From Pseudomonas sp. PSE14 (GTDB lineage Bacteria > Pseudomonadota > Gammaproteobacteria > Pseudomonadales > Pseudomonadaceae): DNA of 64,000 nucleotides. The position numbers were made by a program, and so were the translations under genes. The DNA is taken from assembly GCF_029203285.1 (NCBI RefSeq), contig NZ_CP115669.1, positions 1,984,001-2,048,000 of the forward strand, written 5' to 3'. This document shows, piece after piece, positions 33,975 through 43,983 of this stretch (its first letter is position 1; each line of letters starts with the position of its first letter). The notes beneath the pieces were generated by a model that saw only the letters and a program-made list of their open reading frames with translations, did not search any database and was not told where the DNA came from.

Positions 33975-34424
33975 TTACGGGCCTTGCAGCTGTTCGCGCA
34001 ACTCCACCAGTTCCTGCTGGAGGCGTTGGAGCTTTTCCAACGTTAGACGGCTGCTGGCGAGGATGCAGCCCGGAATGCTCTCCGCCTGTCGGCGGAGGTC
34101 ACGGCCCTTGTCGGTCAGGCGCAACTGCACCACGCGCTCGTCGGCCTGGCTGCGGGTGCGGGTGATCAGGCCCTCGGCTTCCAGGCGCTTGAGCAGTGGG
34201 GTGAGGGAGCCGGGATCGGTGAGCATCCGCGCGCTGATCTCGCCAACGGTGATGCCATCGCCTTCCCACAGCACCAGCATGGCGATGTATTGCGGGTAGG
34301 TGAGCCCCAGTGCCTGCAGCAGCGGCTTGTAGACCTTGGTCATCTGCAGGGAGGTGGAGTAGAGGGCGAAGCACAGCTGGTTGTCGAGCTTGAGTGCTTC
34401 GCAGGTCGTATCGGGCTGGGCCAT
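33975..34424 (-). CDS. ohrR: OhrR, MarR-family organic peroxide sensor
   Basis: A 149-residue MarR-type repressor. The N-terminal LDNQLCFALYSTS has the peroxide-sensing Cys (Cys18 here) and PGCILASS near residue 120 has a second Cys for the intersubunit disulfide used by two-Cys OhrR proteins. The winged helix includes VGEISARMLTDPGSLTPLLKRLE. It lies upstream of ohr on the same strand. Its own upstream region has TAATTGCGCATTA at 34484, a plausible autoregulatory site. It is a close relative of the OspR encoded at 54767. Confidence 0.95.
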   Translation of the reverse strand: MAQPDTTCEALKLDNQLCFALYSTSLQMTKVYKPLLQALGLTYPQYIAMLVLWEGDGITVGEISARMLTDPGSLTPLLKRLEAEGLITRTRSQADERVVQLRLTDKGRDLRRQAESIPGCILASSRLTLEKLQRLQQELVELREQLQGP

Positions 34425-34483
34425 CGCAGTCTCCTGGTCGGCGCCCCTGGCAGATGCCGGGGCGAATGTCCGAGATGAACAGG

Positions 34484-34496
34484 TAATTGCGCATTA
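34484..34496. promoter_or_regulatory. OhrR autoregulatory site candidate
   Basis: TAATTGCGCATTA, an imperfect palindrome 60 bases before ohrR with AATT flanks, similar in design to the OspR box at 54211. Confidence 0.45.
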
Positions 34497-34568
34497 ATTT
34501 AGCGCGATGGCTATTTGTTGAACAGCGGCCGCGTGGACCCTCGGCTGTAGAGACGATCGCAACCCGCG

Positions 34569-35420
34569 TCAGGCGCGGAAGCCCTCGACGATGTACTCCG
34601 CCAGTTTGTCCGTGACCGGAGTCATGTGGGGCCCGCGCAGCAGCACGATGCTGGCATTGGGCAACTGCGGCAGTCCCTCGTCCTCACCCAGGATGCGCAG
34701 GTTGCCAGTGAGCAGGCTGCGCAATTGCGCGGTGACCGCCAGCCCGGCGCTGGCCACGGCGAAGAGTGCCGACAGGCTCGGGCTGCTGTAGGCGATGCGG
34801 TAATCCACCTCCATGGCCTCCAGTGCATTGCAGGCCCAGGCGCGGCAGAAGCAGGCGGTGTTGAACATCGCCAGCGGCAGCGGGCGCTGATCCTGCGGAC
34901 AGAAGCTCTCGGCAGCCATCCAGACAAAGGGCTCCTGACGCAGCAGCTGGCCAATTTCGGTTCCCGGCTCGCGGGTCACGATGGACAGGTCCAGATCATT
35001 GCGCAGCAGCAACTGCGCCGAGGACTCGCAGTGCACCTCGACTTGCACCAGCGGGTAGGCTTCGGCGAAGCGCGAGAGGATCTCCGGCAGGAAGCGCATC
35101 ACGTAGTCGTCCGGCGTGCCAATCTTCACCGCACCGACCATGTGCGGCTGGCGGAAAGTGTTGAACACCTCGCCCTGCAGGCGCAGGATGCGCCGCGCAA
35201 AGCCCAGCAATACCTGGCCCTCCGGCGTCAGGCGCACCTGGCGTCCATCACGCTCGAACAGCGAGCGTTCCAGCACGTCCTCTTCCAGGCGTTTCATCTG
35301 CATGCTCACCGCCGACTGGGTGCGGTTGACCACCTCGGCGGCGCGGGTGAAGCCGCCATGGTCGGCGATGGCGACGAAGGTGCGCAGCAGTTCGCTGTCG
35401 ATGCTGGGGAAGCTGCTCAT
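34569..35420 (-). CDS. LysR-family regulator
   Basis: A 283-residue LysR protein: IDSELLRTFVAIADHGGFTRAAEVVNRTQSAVSMQMKRLE is the winged helix, followed by RSLFERDGRQVRLTPEGQ and a substrate-binding fold with a Cys-rich stretch (FNTACFCRAWACNALE). It is divergent from the DUF1127 gene with a 97-base intergenic region and may control it. In the PAO1 map I recall a LysR gene (PA2848) at this place. Effector unknown. Confidence 0.88.
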   Translation of the reverse strand: MSSFPSIDSELLRTFVAIADHGGFTRAAEVVNRTQSAVSMQMKRLEEDVLERSLFERDGRQVRLTPEGQVLLGFARRILRLQGEVFNTFRQPHMVGAVKIGTPDDYVMRFLPEILSRFAEAYPLVQVEVHCESSAQLLLRNDLDLSIVTREPGTEIGQLLRQEPFVWMAAESFCPQDQRPLPLAMFNTACFCRAWACNALEAMEVDYRIAYSSPSLSALFAVASAGLAVTAQLRSLLTGNLRILGEDEGLPQLPNASIVLLRGPHMTPVTDKLAEYIVEGFRA

Positions 35421-35517
35421 TCATCAATCTCCGAGATGGGATGCATAAGAATGATTCGTTGGATTGATCTTAGCCCCGAGGCGAGACTGCATCCAGGCCC
35501 ACACGGAGGGATTCACG

Positions 35518-35748
35518 ATGAAAGGTCAACTGGGTTTCGTATCGATGTCCTATCACGCCCACAAGGCGCCGGCCGCACCGCTGTGGAAACGTGCCCTGAA
35601 GCGGCTGCTGGAGTGGCAGGAGCTGGCCCGCCAGCGCCGCGTGCTGGCCAGCATGAGCGATGAGGCGCTCAAGGATATCGGTCTGAGCCGTGCCGATATC
35701 CAGGAGGAAATCGAGCGTCCGTTCTGGATCGATCACCTGAGACGTTGA
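35518..35748 (+). CDS. DUF1127 (YjiS-like) small protein
   Basis: A 76-residue protein whose C-terminal half is the DUF1127 helix-turn motif: LARQRRVLASMSDEALKDIGLSRADIQEEIERPFW. Such arginine-rich small proteins bind RNA or regulate phosphate, virulence and biofilm traits in other proteobacteria. The ATG at 35518 has GGAGGG upstream. Divergent from the LysR gene. Confidence 0.87.
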   Translation: MKGQLGFVSMSYHAHKAPAAPLWKRALKRLLEWQELARQRRVLASMSDEALKDIGLSRADIQEEIERPFWIDHLRR

Positions 35749-35821
35749 GCTGTACGGGCGGCACGCGAGATCGTGCCGCCCGCCGCTGTACCGGATGAAC
35801 CACTTTGCCAGGGAATGCCCC

Positions 35822-36292
35822 ATGCCTTCGAACTACCACCTCGCCCAGGTCAATATCGCCAAAGCCCGTGCGCCGCTGGACCACCCCGTGATGAAGGGCT
35901 TTGTCGATCAGCTGGACCACATCAACCGGCTGGCCGAGTCCAGTCCCGGGTTCGTCTGGCGTTTGCAGACCGATGAGGGTGACGCCACCGCCATTCGTGC
36001 CTTCGACGATCCGCTGATCATCGTCAACCTGTCGGTGTGGGAGTCGGTCGAGGCGTTGCGCGAATACGTCTACGGCGGCGAACACCTGGCCGTGCTGCGC
36101 CAGAAGCGCGACTGGATGGAGAAGCTGCCGACGCCGAGCCTGGCGCTATGGTGGTTGCCAGCTGGAACGCTGCCCGATGCGCAGATTGCGCGGCATAAGC
36201 TGGAGCTGCTGAAGGCGCAAGGCGCGTCGCCGGAAGTGTTCACCTTTGCCCGGCCATTCCCGATGCCCGAGCGAATTGCCGAGCCGGCCTGA
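35822..36292 (+). CDS. DUF3291-family protein
   Basis: A 156-residue protein matching the DUF3291 family: YHLAQVNIAKARAPLDHPVMKGFVDQLDHINRLAESSPGFVWRL, then NLSVWESVEALREYVY and LALWWLPAGTLP. It resembles ferredoxin-like antibiotic-monooxygenase folds. The start at 35822 follows AGGGA; an upstream ATG at 35795 is also in frame. Function unknown. Probably co-transcribed with the DUF1127 gene or independent. Confidence 0.85.
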   Translation: MPSNYHLAQVNIAKARAPLDHPVMKGFVDQLDHINRLAESSPGFVWRLQTDEGDATAIRAFDDPLIIVNLSVWESVEALREYVYGGEHLAVLRQKRDWMEKLPTPSLALWWLPAGTLPDAQIARHKLELLKAQGASPEVFTFARPFPMPERIAEPA

Positions 36293-36353
36293 TGCACTCA
36301 GCCCCTTCAATTGGCGCTAGGCTCTAGGGCACTTTCCGCCCTGGAGTCCACCC

Positions 36354-37574
36354 ATGCCGATGGTCGAGTCGCTGTCCCTCAAGCAAGCCCGCCGCCTGGC
36401 CCTGGCCGCCCAGGGATTCACCCTGCGCAGGCCCAGCGGGGAGGTGCAGCGCCGCCATGTACGCGGCCTGCTGGAACGCCTGGGTGTACTGCAGATCGAC
36501 TCGGTGAACGCGCTGGTGCGCTCGCACTACCTGCCGCTGTTCTCGCGCCTGGGCAACTACTCGCCAACCCTGCTGGAAGAGGCGGCCTGGAGTGCCGGGC
36601 GGCATCGGCGACTGTTCGAGTACTGGGGCCACGAAGCCTCGCTCCTGCCGCTGGAGCTCTATCCGCTGATGCGCTGGCGTATGCGCCGAGCCTCTGAAGG
36701 GCGCGGCATCTATCAGCAACTGGCGCGCTTCGGCCGGGAGCAGCAATCGGTGATCCAGCGCGTGTTGGATGCCGTGCGCGAGCAGGGCGCGCTGGGTGCC
36801 GGCAGCCTGAATACCCGCGAGGAGCGTGCCGGTCCCTGGTGGGACTGGAGCGACGAGAAGCATGCGTTGGAGTGGCTGTTCGCCGCTGGCGAGGTGACGG
36901 TGGCCGGACGTCGCGGCTTCGAACGGCTCTACGACCTGCCCGAGCGGGTCCTGCCGTCCGCTGTCCTCGATCAGCCCGATCTTGAGGAAGCCGAGGCGCA
37001 GCGTCGGCTGCTGCTGCATTCGGCGCAGGCGCTGGGCGTCGCCACCGAGAAGGACCTGCGGGATTACTTCCGCCTGGAGCCGGCCGACAGCAAGGCACGC
37101 CTGGCCGAGTTGGTGGAAGGGGGCGACCTGCTGGCAGTGCAGGTGCAGGGTTGGCAGGCGCCGGGCTACTGCCTGACCGATGCGGTCATCCCGCGCAAGG
37201 TGCGCGCCAGTGCCTTGCTCTCGCCCTTCGATTCGCTGGTGTGGGAGCGCGCGCGGACCGAGCGCCTGTTCGATTTCCGTTATCGCCTGGAGATCTACAC
37301 GCCGCAGCACAAGCGCGTCTACGGCTACTACGTGCTGCCGTTCCTGTTCGACGAGCAGTTGGTGGCGCGGGTCGACCTGCGTTCCGACCGCGTGGCGGGA
37401 AAACTGGTGGTACACGCCGTCCACGAGGAGGCGAAGGGGCCGGGAGAGGAGGGCTGGATCGCGCTGGCGCAGCAGCTTGGCGAGATGGCCAACTGGCTGG
37501 GGCTGGAGAGTGTGGAGGTGAACTGCCGGCGGCCGTCGGGCGTGCGCCTGCAGACGCTGCTGGCGGAGGCCTGA
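36354..37574 (+). CDS. ycaQ: YcaQ/AlkX-type winged-helix DNA glycosylase
   Basis: A 406-residue protein of the HTH_42 (winged helix DNA-binding) family. The LGVLQIDSVNALVRSHYLPLFSRLG segment contains the QID catalytic motif that separates the YcaQ/AlkX branch from the QxQ AlkZ branch. E. coli YcaQ unhooks DNA interstrand crosslinks made by nitrogen mustards. Length (about 410) and the repeated winged-helix folds agree. The start is the ATG at 36354. Confidence 0.9.
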   Translation: MPMVESLSLKQARRLALAAQGFTLRRPSGEVQRRHVRGLLERLGVLQIDSVNALVRSHYLPLFSRLGNYSPTLLEEAAWSAGRHRRLFEYWGHEASLLPLELYPLMRWRMRRASEGRGIYQQLARFGREQQSVIQRVLDAVREQGALGAGSLNTREERAGPWWDWSDEKHALEWLFAAGEVTVAGRRGFERLYDLPERVLPSAVLDQPDLEEAEAQRRLLLHSAQALGVATEKDLRDYFRLEPADSKARLAELVEGGDLLAVQVQGWQAPGYCLTDAVIPRKVRASALLSPFDSLVWERARTERLFDFRYRLEIYTPQHKRVYGYYVLPFLFDEQLVARVDLRSDRVAGKLVVHAVHEEAKGPGEEGWIALAQQLGEMANWLGLESVEVNCRRPSGVRLQTLLAEA

Positions 37575-37611
37575 AAGAGGACGAGCCTCGCAAGGAGGCC
37601 CGCCGGGTGCG

Positions 37612-38370
37612 TCACTTGCCGTTGGCGATGCGTTTGCGGATGTGATCGGCACGCTCCTGCGAACCTGGGTGGTCGCTGAACATGCTGCTTGCGCCGCCGT
37701 CCATTTTCGCCAGCTTGTCGAAGGCGCTGGCCAGGCCATCGAGCTTGATGCCGCGCTGCTTCAGCAGGTCGTAGGAGAAGTCGTCGGCGGCGGACTCCTG
37801 GGTCTGGGAGAACTGCGCCTTGACCAGGGCCTGGCCAATATCGCCGAGTTGCGACTGCGACAGGGCGGCGACCGTGCTGTTGGTGGAGGCAGCGGCGGCC
37901 GTACGAGCCGCAGCGGTGGCGTAGGCCGCCTGGGTGGCCTTCTTGATGTGGCCGAGGGAAACATGGCCCAGTTCGTGGCCCAGCACGCCTTCGACCTCGT
38001 TGTCGTTCATCATGTCCATCAGGCCGCTGTAGACGCGCACGCAACCGTTGGCCATGGCGAAGGCATTGATGTCCCTGGTCATGTACACCTTGTAGTTCAC
38101 CGGAGTTCCGTCGATCTGGTTGCCCAGGGCGCTGGCAATGGCGTTCAGGCGTTTGGCATAGGCGCTGGATGACGGGGCGATCTGTGCCTGGGAGTCCAGT
38201 TGGGCGCAGGACTCGTCGGCGATCTGCTTGACTTCGGCGTCGCTCAGGGTGGCGGCCTTCATGGCCATCATGCCCGACTGCACGAGGCCGTCGGGGGACA
38301 TGTTCTGGCAGCCGGAGAGCGCGGCGCTGGCGCCGATGAGCAGGGCGAGGAGGGAGCGGTGCAGGTACAT
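37612..38370 (-). CDS. Lipoprotein M48 metalloprotease, LoiP-like
   Basis: A 252-residue zinc protease with lipobox ALSGCQN (Cys 21). The active site HELGHVSLGH and the later ESAADDFSYDLL (third ligand Glu) are the M48 signature; VYSGLMDMM and DHPGSQERADHI are also conserved. It resembles E. coli LoiP/YggG, an outer-membrane protease acting with heat-shock proteins. An Ala/Thr-rich linker follows the active site. Single gene. Confidence 0.92.
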   Translation of the reverse strand: MYLHRSLLALLIGASAALSGCQNMSPDGLVQSGMMAMKAATLSDAEVKQIADESCAQLDSQAQIAPSSSAYAKRLNAIASALGNQIDGTPVNYKVYMTRDINAFAMANGCVRVYSGLMDMMNDNEVEGVLGHELGHVSLGHIKKATQAAYATAAARTAAAASTNSTVAALSQSQLGDIGQALVKAQFSQTQESAADDFSYDLLKQRGIKLDGLASAFDKLAKMDGGASSMFSDHPGSQERADHIRKRIANGK

Positions 38371-38502
38371 GGGGGTTCTTCCTTGGATTGACGGATGATC
38401 CGGGGCGCAGTGCGCGCAATGGGCGCCCACTCTAGGTAGGCGCCCTCTGGCGGATCAATTCAAGGAAGGGCGTTTAGGATTTTTCCCCGGCCTGCGTCGG
38501 CT

Positions 38503-39891
<1,389 letters not shown>

Positions 39892-39929
39892 TCAGCTCGC
39901 CCCGCGCGCGGCGCGTCCCTGGTGCGCCC

Positions 39930-41261
39930 TCAATGCGCGGGCAGCGGTTGCAGTGGCGCGGTATGCGGCAGGTCGCGGCGCAGCTCGGCGATATGTTCGC
40001 GCACGCTGCGGCGATAGCTGTCCTTGTCCACGTAGTGGGCCATGCGTTCCAGCGGCAGGTACTGGTAACCACCGTCGATGCGCTGCCCGGCGAGCATCCG
40101 TTTCAAGTGGCGGAAGCGCTCGGCCGCCGGGTTGCCGGCCGCCAGCTGGCGGATGTACAGGGCGACCAGTTCGGCCTGTTCGGCGCGCCCCTGCCAACCG
40201 AGGCCGGAGGCTTCGAGCATGCCGAGCATGAACAGGTCGTCGTACTGCGGATGGAAGGCATTGAGGTACAGCTGCGGCGCGGCGCAGTCCCGGGGCCAGT
40301 TGAGCAGCGCGCGGTCGATGAAGGCGTAATCCAGATGGTAGCCGGTGGCGAACAGGATCAGGTCGTACTCCTGGCGCTCGCCATCGCTGAATACCACGCG
40401 CTGTCCCTCCAGGCTGCGCACGTCGCGACGGGCGCGGATGTCGCCGTGGGCGAGGTGGTGCAGCACCAGCGAATTCACCACTGGGTGCGATTCGTACAGG
40501 CGGTGGTCGGGATTGGGCAGGCCATAGTCCGACGGGCGACCGATCAGCAGGCGCAGCAGCGCCGCATCCAGCCGTTGCTTGAGTGGCCGCGGCAGGCGGA
40601 CCAGGTTGCCGAAGGTGTCGATCGGCCGGCCCAGGCAGAACTTGGGCAGGAAGTGATAACCGCGGCGCACCGAGAGGTCCACGGAGCGCGCGCGGTGCAC
40701 GGCGTCCACCGCGATGTCGCAGGCGGAGTTGCCGCAGCCGACGATCAGCACGCGCTTGCCTTCGAAGCAGTCGGCGCTGCGGTACTGGCTGGCGTGGAGG
40801 ATTTCCCCGGTGAATTCGCCGGGCAGCTCCGGCTGGTTGGGTGTGTGCAGGGTGCCGTTGGCGATCAGCACGCCATCGAACAGCCCTTCGTGCACTTCGC
40901 CGTTGCGTTCGCATCGCAGCCGCCAGCCGCGCTCCTGGCGGAGCAGGGCGGTGACCCGGGTGTTGAAACGGTAGTGGGCGTGCAGGCCGTAGTGCCGTGC
41001 GTACGCGTGAAAGTAGCGCAGCACCTGGGTGTGGTGCGGATAAGGGGGGACGTCCATGTCCATGGGGAATTCGTCGAACTGGGTCGTGCCCTTGGAGGAA
41101 ATCAGGTGGGCGGAGTGGTACAGGGTGCTGTGGGGATTGTCGATGTCCCACAGGCCGCCGACGTCGCCGTGGAGTTCGAAACCGGTGAAGGGGATGCCGT
41201 ACTTCTGCAGTTGGCGGGCGGCGGCAAGGCCGGCCGGACCCGCGCCGATAATGGCATACAT
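39930..41261 (-). CDS. Flavin-containing monooxygenase
   Basis: A 443-residue FMO-type enzyme. The FAD site is IIGAGPAGLAAARQL near the start, the NADPH site is LIVGCGNSACDIAVDAVH (about residue 170), and the FMO fingerprint FxGxxxHxxxY is met by FTGEILHASQY. It should oxygenate a nitrogen- or sulfur-containing small molecule or a ketone (Baeyer-Villiger); substrate unknown. Start 41261 (MYAIIGAGP). Divergent from the spermidine-synthase-like gene. Confidence 0.9.
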   Translation of the reverse strand: MYAIIGAGPAGLAAARQLQKYGIPFTGFELHGDVGGLWDIDNPHSTLYHSAHLISSKGTTQFDEFPMDMDVPPYPHHTQVLRYFHAYARHYGLHAHYRFNTRVTALLRQERGWRLRCERNGEVHEGLFDGVLIANGTLHTPNQPELPGEFTGEILHASQYRSADCFEGKRVLIVGCGNSACDIAVDAVHRARSVDLSVRRGYHFLPKFCLGRPIDTFGNLVRLPRPLKQRLDAALLRLLIGRPSDYGLPNPDHRLYESHPVVNSLVLHHLAHGDIRARRDVRSLEGQRVVFSDGERQEYDLILFATGYHLDYAFIDRALLNWPRDCAAPQLYLNAFHPQYDDLFMLGMLEASGLGWQGRAEQAELVALYIRQLAAGNPAAERFRHLKRMLAGQRIDGGYQYLPLERMAHYVDKDSYRRSVREHIAELRRDLPHTAPLQPLPAH

Positions 41262-41454
41262 GCTCGGTTGTGCCTCTTGGGCTGTTATTCTTGCGGCTTT
41301 CGGGCCTGGCAGCCGGTTCCTGCTGCTCAGGCGATCCACGCCTGCTTTTGAAGGATTATCACGTGCTTCAGCCCTCGCAGTTCAATGGCAATCCGCGCCG
41401 TCTGTGCATCCTGGCGGATCGCAATGTCACAGTCGCCTTCCGGGGGGCGTGGGC

Positions 41455-42216
41455 ATGAGCGAGGAGCATCGGGTCGAAGAGCGCCTGATCGTCGAGGAGC
41501 GCGATGCGTTCGGCGTGATCCGGGTGGTGGAGAACGGTGACTTCCGTTACCTGGAATTCGGCGACGAGGTCGAGCAGAGCTGCGTGCTGATGCAGGACCC
41601 CAGCTGGCTGGAGTACGACTATTCGCGGGCCATGCTGCTCGGCGCGCTGTGCCACGCGCGTCCGCGCCGCGCGCTGTTCCTGGGCTTCGGCGCCGGCAGC
41701 CTGACCCAGGCCTGCCTGAAGTACCTGCCGCTGGAAGAGGTGGAGGCCATCGAGCTGCGCCCGTCGATTCCCCGGCTGGCTCGCGAGCACCTGGGGCTGG
41801 GCGATGATCCGCGCCTGAACCTGCGCATCGGCGATGCTGTCGAGGAACTGGAGCGCTGCGAGCCGGCGGACCTGATCTTCCTCGATCTCTACACCGATAC
41901 CGGCCCCGCGCCTGCGCATATCGCCTGGGATTTCCTCGGCGCCTGCCGCGAGCGCCTGCGTCCTGGCGGCTGGCTGGTGATCAACCAGTGGAGCACCGAC
42001 GATGGTCGCCCGCTGGGGGCCGCGCTGCTGCGCGGGCGCTTCCATCGTCACTACTGGGAATGTTCGGTACCGGAGGGCAATGTGATCGTCTTCGTGCCCG
42101 CCGAGCTGGATCAGGAACTCAACCTGCGGGCCTTGAAGAAGCGCGTGGCGAGCCTCGAACCGAAGCTGGGCTACCCGCTGCGCGGCTACATCGACTCGCT
42201 GTGCCCGGCGCAGTGA
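41455..42216 (+). CDS. Spermidine-synthase-like methyltransferase-fold protein
   Basis: A 253-residue protein with the Rossmann fold of polyamine aminopropyltransferases: LFLGFGAGSLTQACLKYLPLEEVEAIELRPSIPRLAREH is the decarboxy-SAM/SAM loop; DLIFLDLYTDTGP replaces the catalytic DxxDP motif of true spermidine synthases. The lack of the typical GGGdG / YxE pattern suggests a different acceptor. The ATG at 41455 follows a G-rich site. Function uncertain. Confidence 0.75.
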   Translation: MSEEHRVEERLIVEERDAFGVIRVVENGDFRYLEFGDEVEQSCVLMQDPSWLEYDYSRAMLLGALCHARPRRALFLGFGAGSLTQACLKYLPLEEVEAIELRPSIPRLAREHLGLGDDPRLNLRIGDAVEELERCEPADLIFLDLYTDTGPAPAHIAWDFLGACRERLRPGGWLVINQWSTDDGRPLGAALLRGRFHRHYWECSVPEGNVIVFVPAELDQELNLRALKKRVASLEPKLGYPLRGYIDSLCPAQ

Positions 42217-42231
42217 GCCGGGCAAGCGTCC

Positions 42232-43899
42232 TCAGGGAATCTGGTAGCTGAACGCGAAGTTCAGGCGCGGGCTGCGCTCATTGTTGTCCAGCGCGCGGTC
42301 ACCGATGGGCTTGGCCACTTCCAGCGATACCAGGTAGTGCTTGCGGTTGGTCAGGCGCACGCCGATCGCGGCCGAGCCAAGCTTGGCGTCGGGGAGGCCG
42401 TCCTGGGTGTAGTGGGTGCGGGCGGTGTCCACTACCGCGTAGGGCTGGATCTGGTTGAGCACCACGCTCTGGCGCAGGAAGGAGTAGTTCACCTCGTAGG
42501 CCGCGCCCCAGCCCTTGTCGCCGGTGGCCTGGTCGTCCGGATAGCCACGGCCGAAGTTCGCGCCGCCGTAGGTGACCTGCTCCGAGTCGGGCAGCACGTC
42601 ATCGGTCCACTGGAAGCCGGCCGTGGCCACGCCTTGCCAGCGGTCGGTGAACTGATCCTGCTGGGCGCCATAGCCCAGCACGCGGGTGAAGTCCTTGCGG
42701 ATCGGTTTCTCGGTCTCCGCGCCCATGCCATTCAGGCCCTGGTAGACCGCCAGGCTCCCGGCGCGCACGCGCTTGGTGGCGAACTGCTGGACCACGGTGT
42801 CCACGCCGACGACGCGCAGCTTGCTCTTCTGCTCGACGCGGTAGGGGATGTTCGGCACCACCAGGTCGTAGCGGCTGGTGTCGTTCACCGTGTAGCCGCG
42901 CAGGTTCACATCCCAGGTCAAGTCGCGGCGCAGCACCAGTGGAATGCCGAGGCCCGCATTGACCCGTTCGTTCTCCCGCTTGCGGGCGAACACCAGGCCG
43001 TTGGCCAGGCGCAGCTGGTCGTCCGGTGTGGAGTTGTAATGGCTGTAGCCGGCCGTCAGTTGCAGGCCGTTGTCGCCCAGCAACTGGCTGTAGTTCCAGG
43101 CGCGGTAGTACTCGTGATCTTCGCCGGGCGGGTAGAGGTAGTTGAACTGCAGTTGTTCGCCCCAGCCGAGCAGCGACTTCACCTCGGCGGAGAGCAGGCC
43201 GCGCTGCTCGCCGTGGCGCGAGTCCAGGTTGGCGCCGGTATTGAAGCGTTTGCTCTGGCCAGCCAGTTCCAGCACTGCGCCGCCGTCATTGGTGGTGGGC
43301 GGTTTGAGCGCCATCGTTAGTTGCAGGCCCGGTACGCGGCTCATCAGCACGCTGAAGCGCTCGAAGCTTTCGCGGGTCAGCGGCCGCTCGGCCTTCAGGC
43401 GTGCGATCCAGCGGTCCACGCGGGCCTGGTGAGCGCCCAGGTCACCACTGCTGCGTACATCCCTGATATGGCCTTCGACCAATACGATGCGCGCGACGCC
43501 TCCCCGGAAGTCCTGGTTCGGCACATAGGCGAAGGAGATGAAGAAACCGTCGTTCTGGTAACGCTGGGTGATGGCCTTGGCCGCCGCCACCAGTTCGCTG
43601 ACCTGGACCGGCCGCCGGGTCAGCGGCTCCAGCAACGGACGCCAGGTGCTCAGTGGGTAATGACCACCGCCGGCGATCTCGATGCGCTTGAGCTGGATAC
43701 GTTTCTGCAGGATCTGGCCGGGCTGTTCGGCCTCGGGCGCAGGAGCGGTGACCTTGGGTGCCGTCGGGCGCAGTTCGCCGCCGGGGAGGTTGGGGCGGGG
43801 CAGGGTCTGTTCGATATCGGAGCCGGGGAGCTGGATCGGGCGCTCGGCCCAGGCGAGGGGTGTTGCCAACAGCAGGGTCAAGGTGGCGAGTTTGCGCAT
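42232..43899 (-). CDS. FhaC/ShlB-type outer-membrane translocator (TpsB)
   Basis: A 555-residue protein. Signal peptide ending AWA (residue 18), a proline-rich linker (about 20-60), a POTRA domain (about 70-145, IQLKRIEIAGGGHYPLSTW to ARIVLVEGHI), then a 16-stranded beta-barrel region with alternating aromatic residues, the conserved VTYGGANFGRGYPDDQ, and a terminal aromatic-like FSYQIP. These are the marks of the Omp85/TpsB two-partner secretion family. The GGAGGAG ribosome-binding site is 84 bases below the stop of the Gly-rich lipoprotein gene, so both are one operon. The cargo of this porin is normally a TPS-domain adhesin; none is seen here. Confidence 0.92.
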   Translation of the reverse strand: MRKLATLTLLLATPLAWAERPIQLPGSDIEQTLPRPNLPGGELRPTAPKVTAPAPEAEQPGQILQKRIQLKRIEIAGGGHYPLSTWRPLLEPLTRRPVQVSELVAAAKAITQRYQNDGFFISFAYVPNQDFRGGVARIVLVEGHIRDVRSSGDLGAHQARVDRWIARLKAERPLTRESFERFSVLMSRVPGLQLTMALKPPTTNDGGAVLELAGQSKRFNTGANLDSRHGEQRGLLSAEVKSLLGWGEQLQFNYLYPPGEDHEYYRAWNYSQLLGDNGLQLTAGYSHYNSTPDDQLRLANGLVFARKRENERVNAGLGIPLVLRRDLTWDVNLRGYTVNDTSRYDLVVPNIPYRVEQKSKLRVVGVDTVVQQFATKRVRAGSLAVYQGLNGMGAETEKPIRKDFTRVLGYGAQQDQFTDRWQGVATAGFQWTDDVLPDSEQVTYGGANFGRGYPDDQATGDKGWGAAYEVNYSFLRQSVVLNQIQPYAVVDTARTHYTQDGLPDAKLGSAAIGVRLTNRKHYLVSLEVAKPIGDRALDNNERSPRLNFAFSYQIP

Positions 43900-43932
43900 C
43901 TGGCTCCTCCATGAGTCCGACTTCAGCGAAAG

Positions 43933-43958
43933 GCCAGGAGCCGTGAATGGCTCCTGGC
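43933..43958. repeat. Perfect hairpin between the lipoprotein and tpsB genes
   Basis: GCCAGGAGCC-GTGAAT-GGCTCCTGGC: a ten-base stem with a six-base loop and no T-run. It could reduce read-through or stabilise the upstream message so that the abundant cargo exceeds the transporter. Confidence 0.7.
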
Positions 43959-43983
43959 TACCACAGTATGGGCGAGAACTGAT

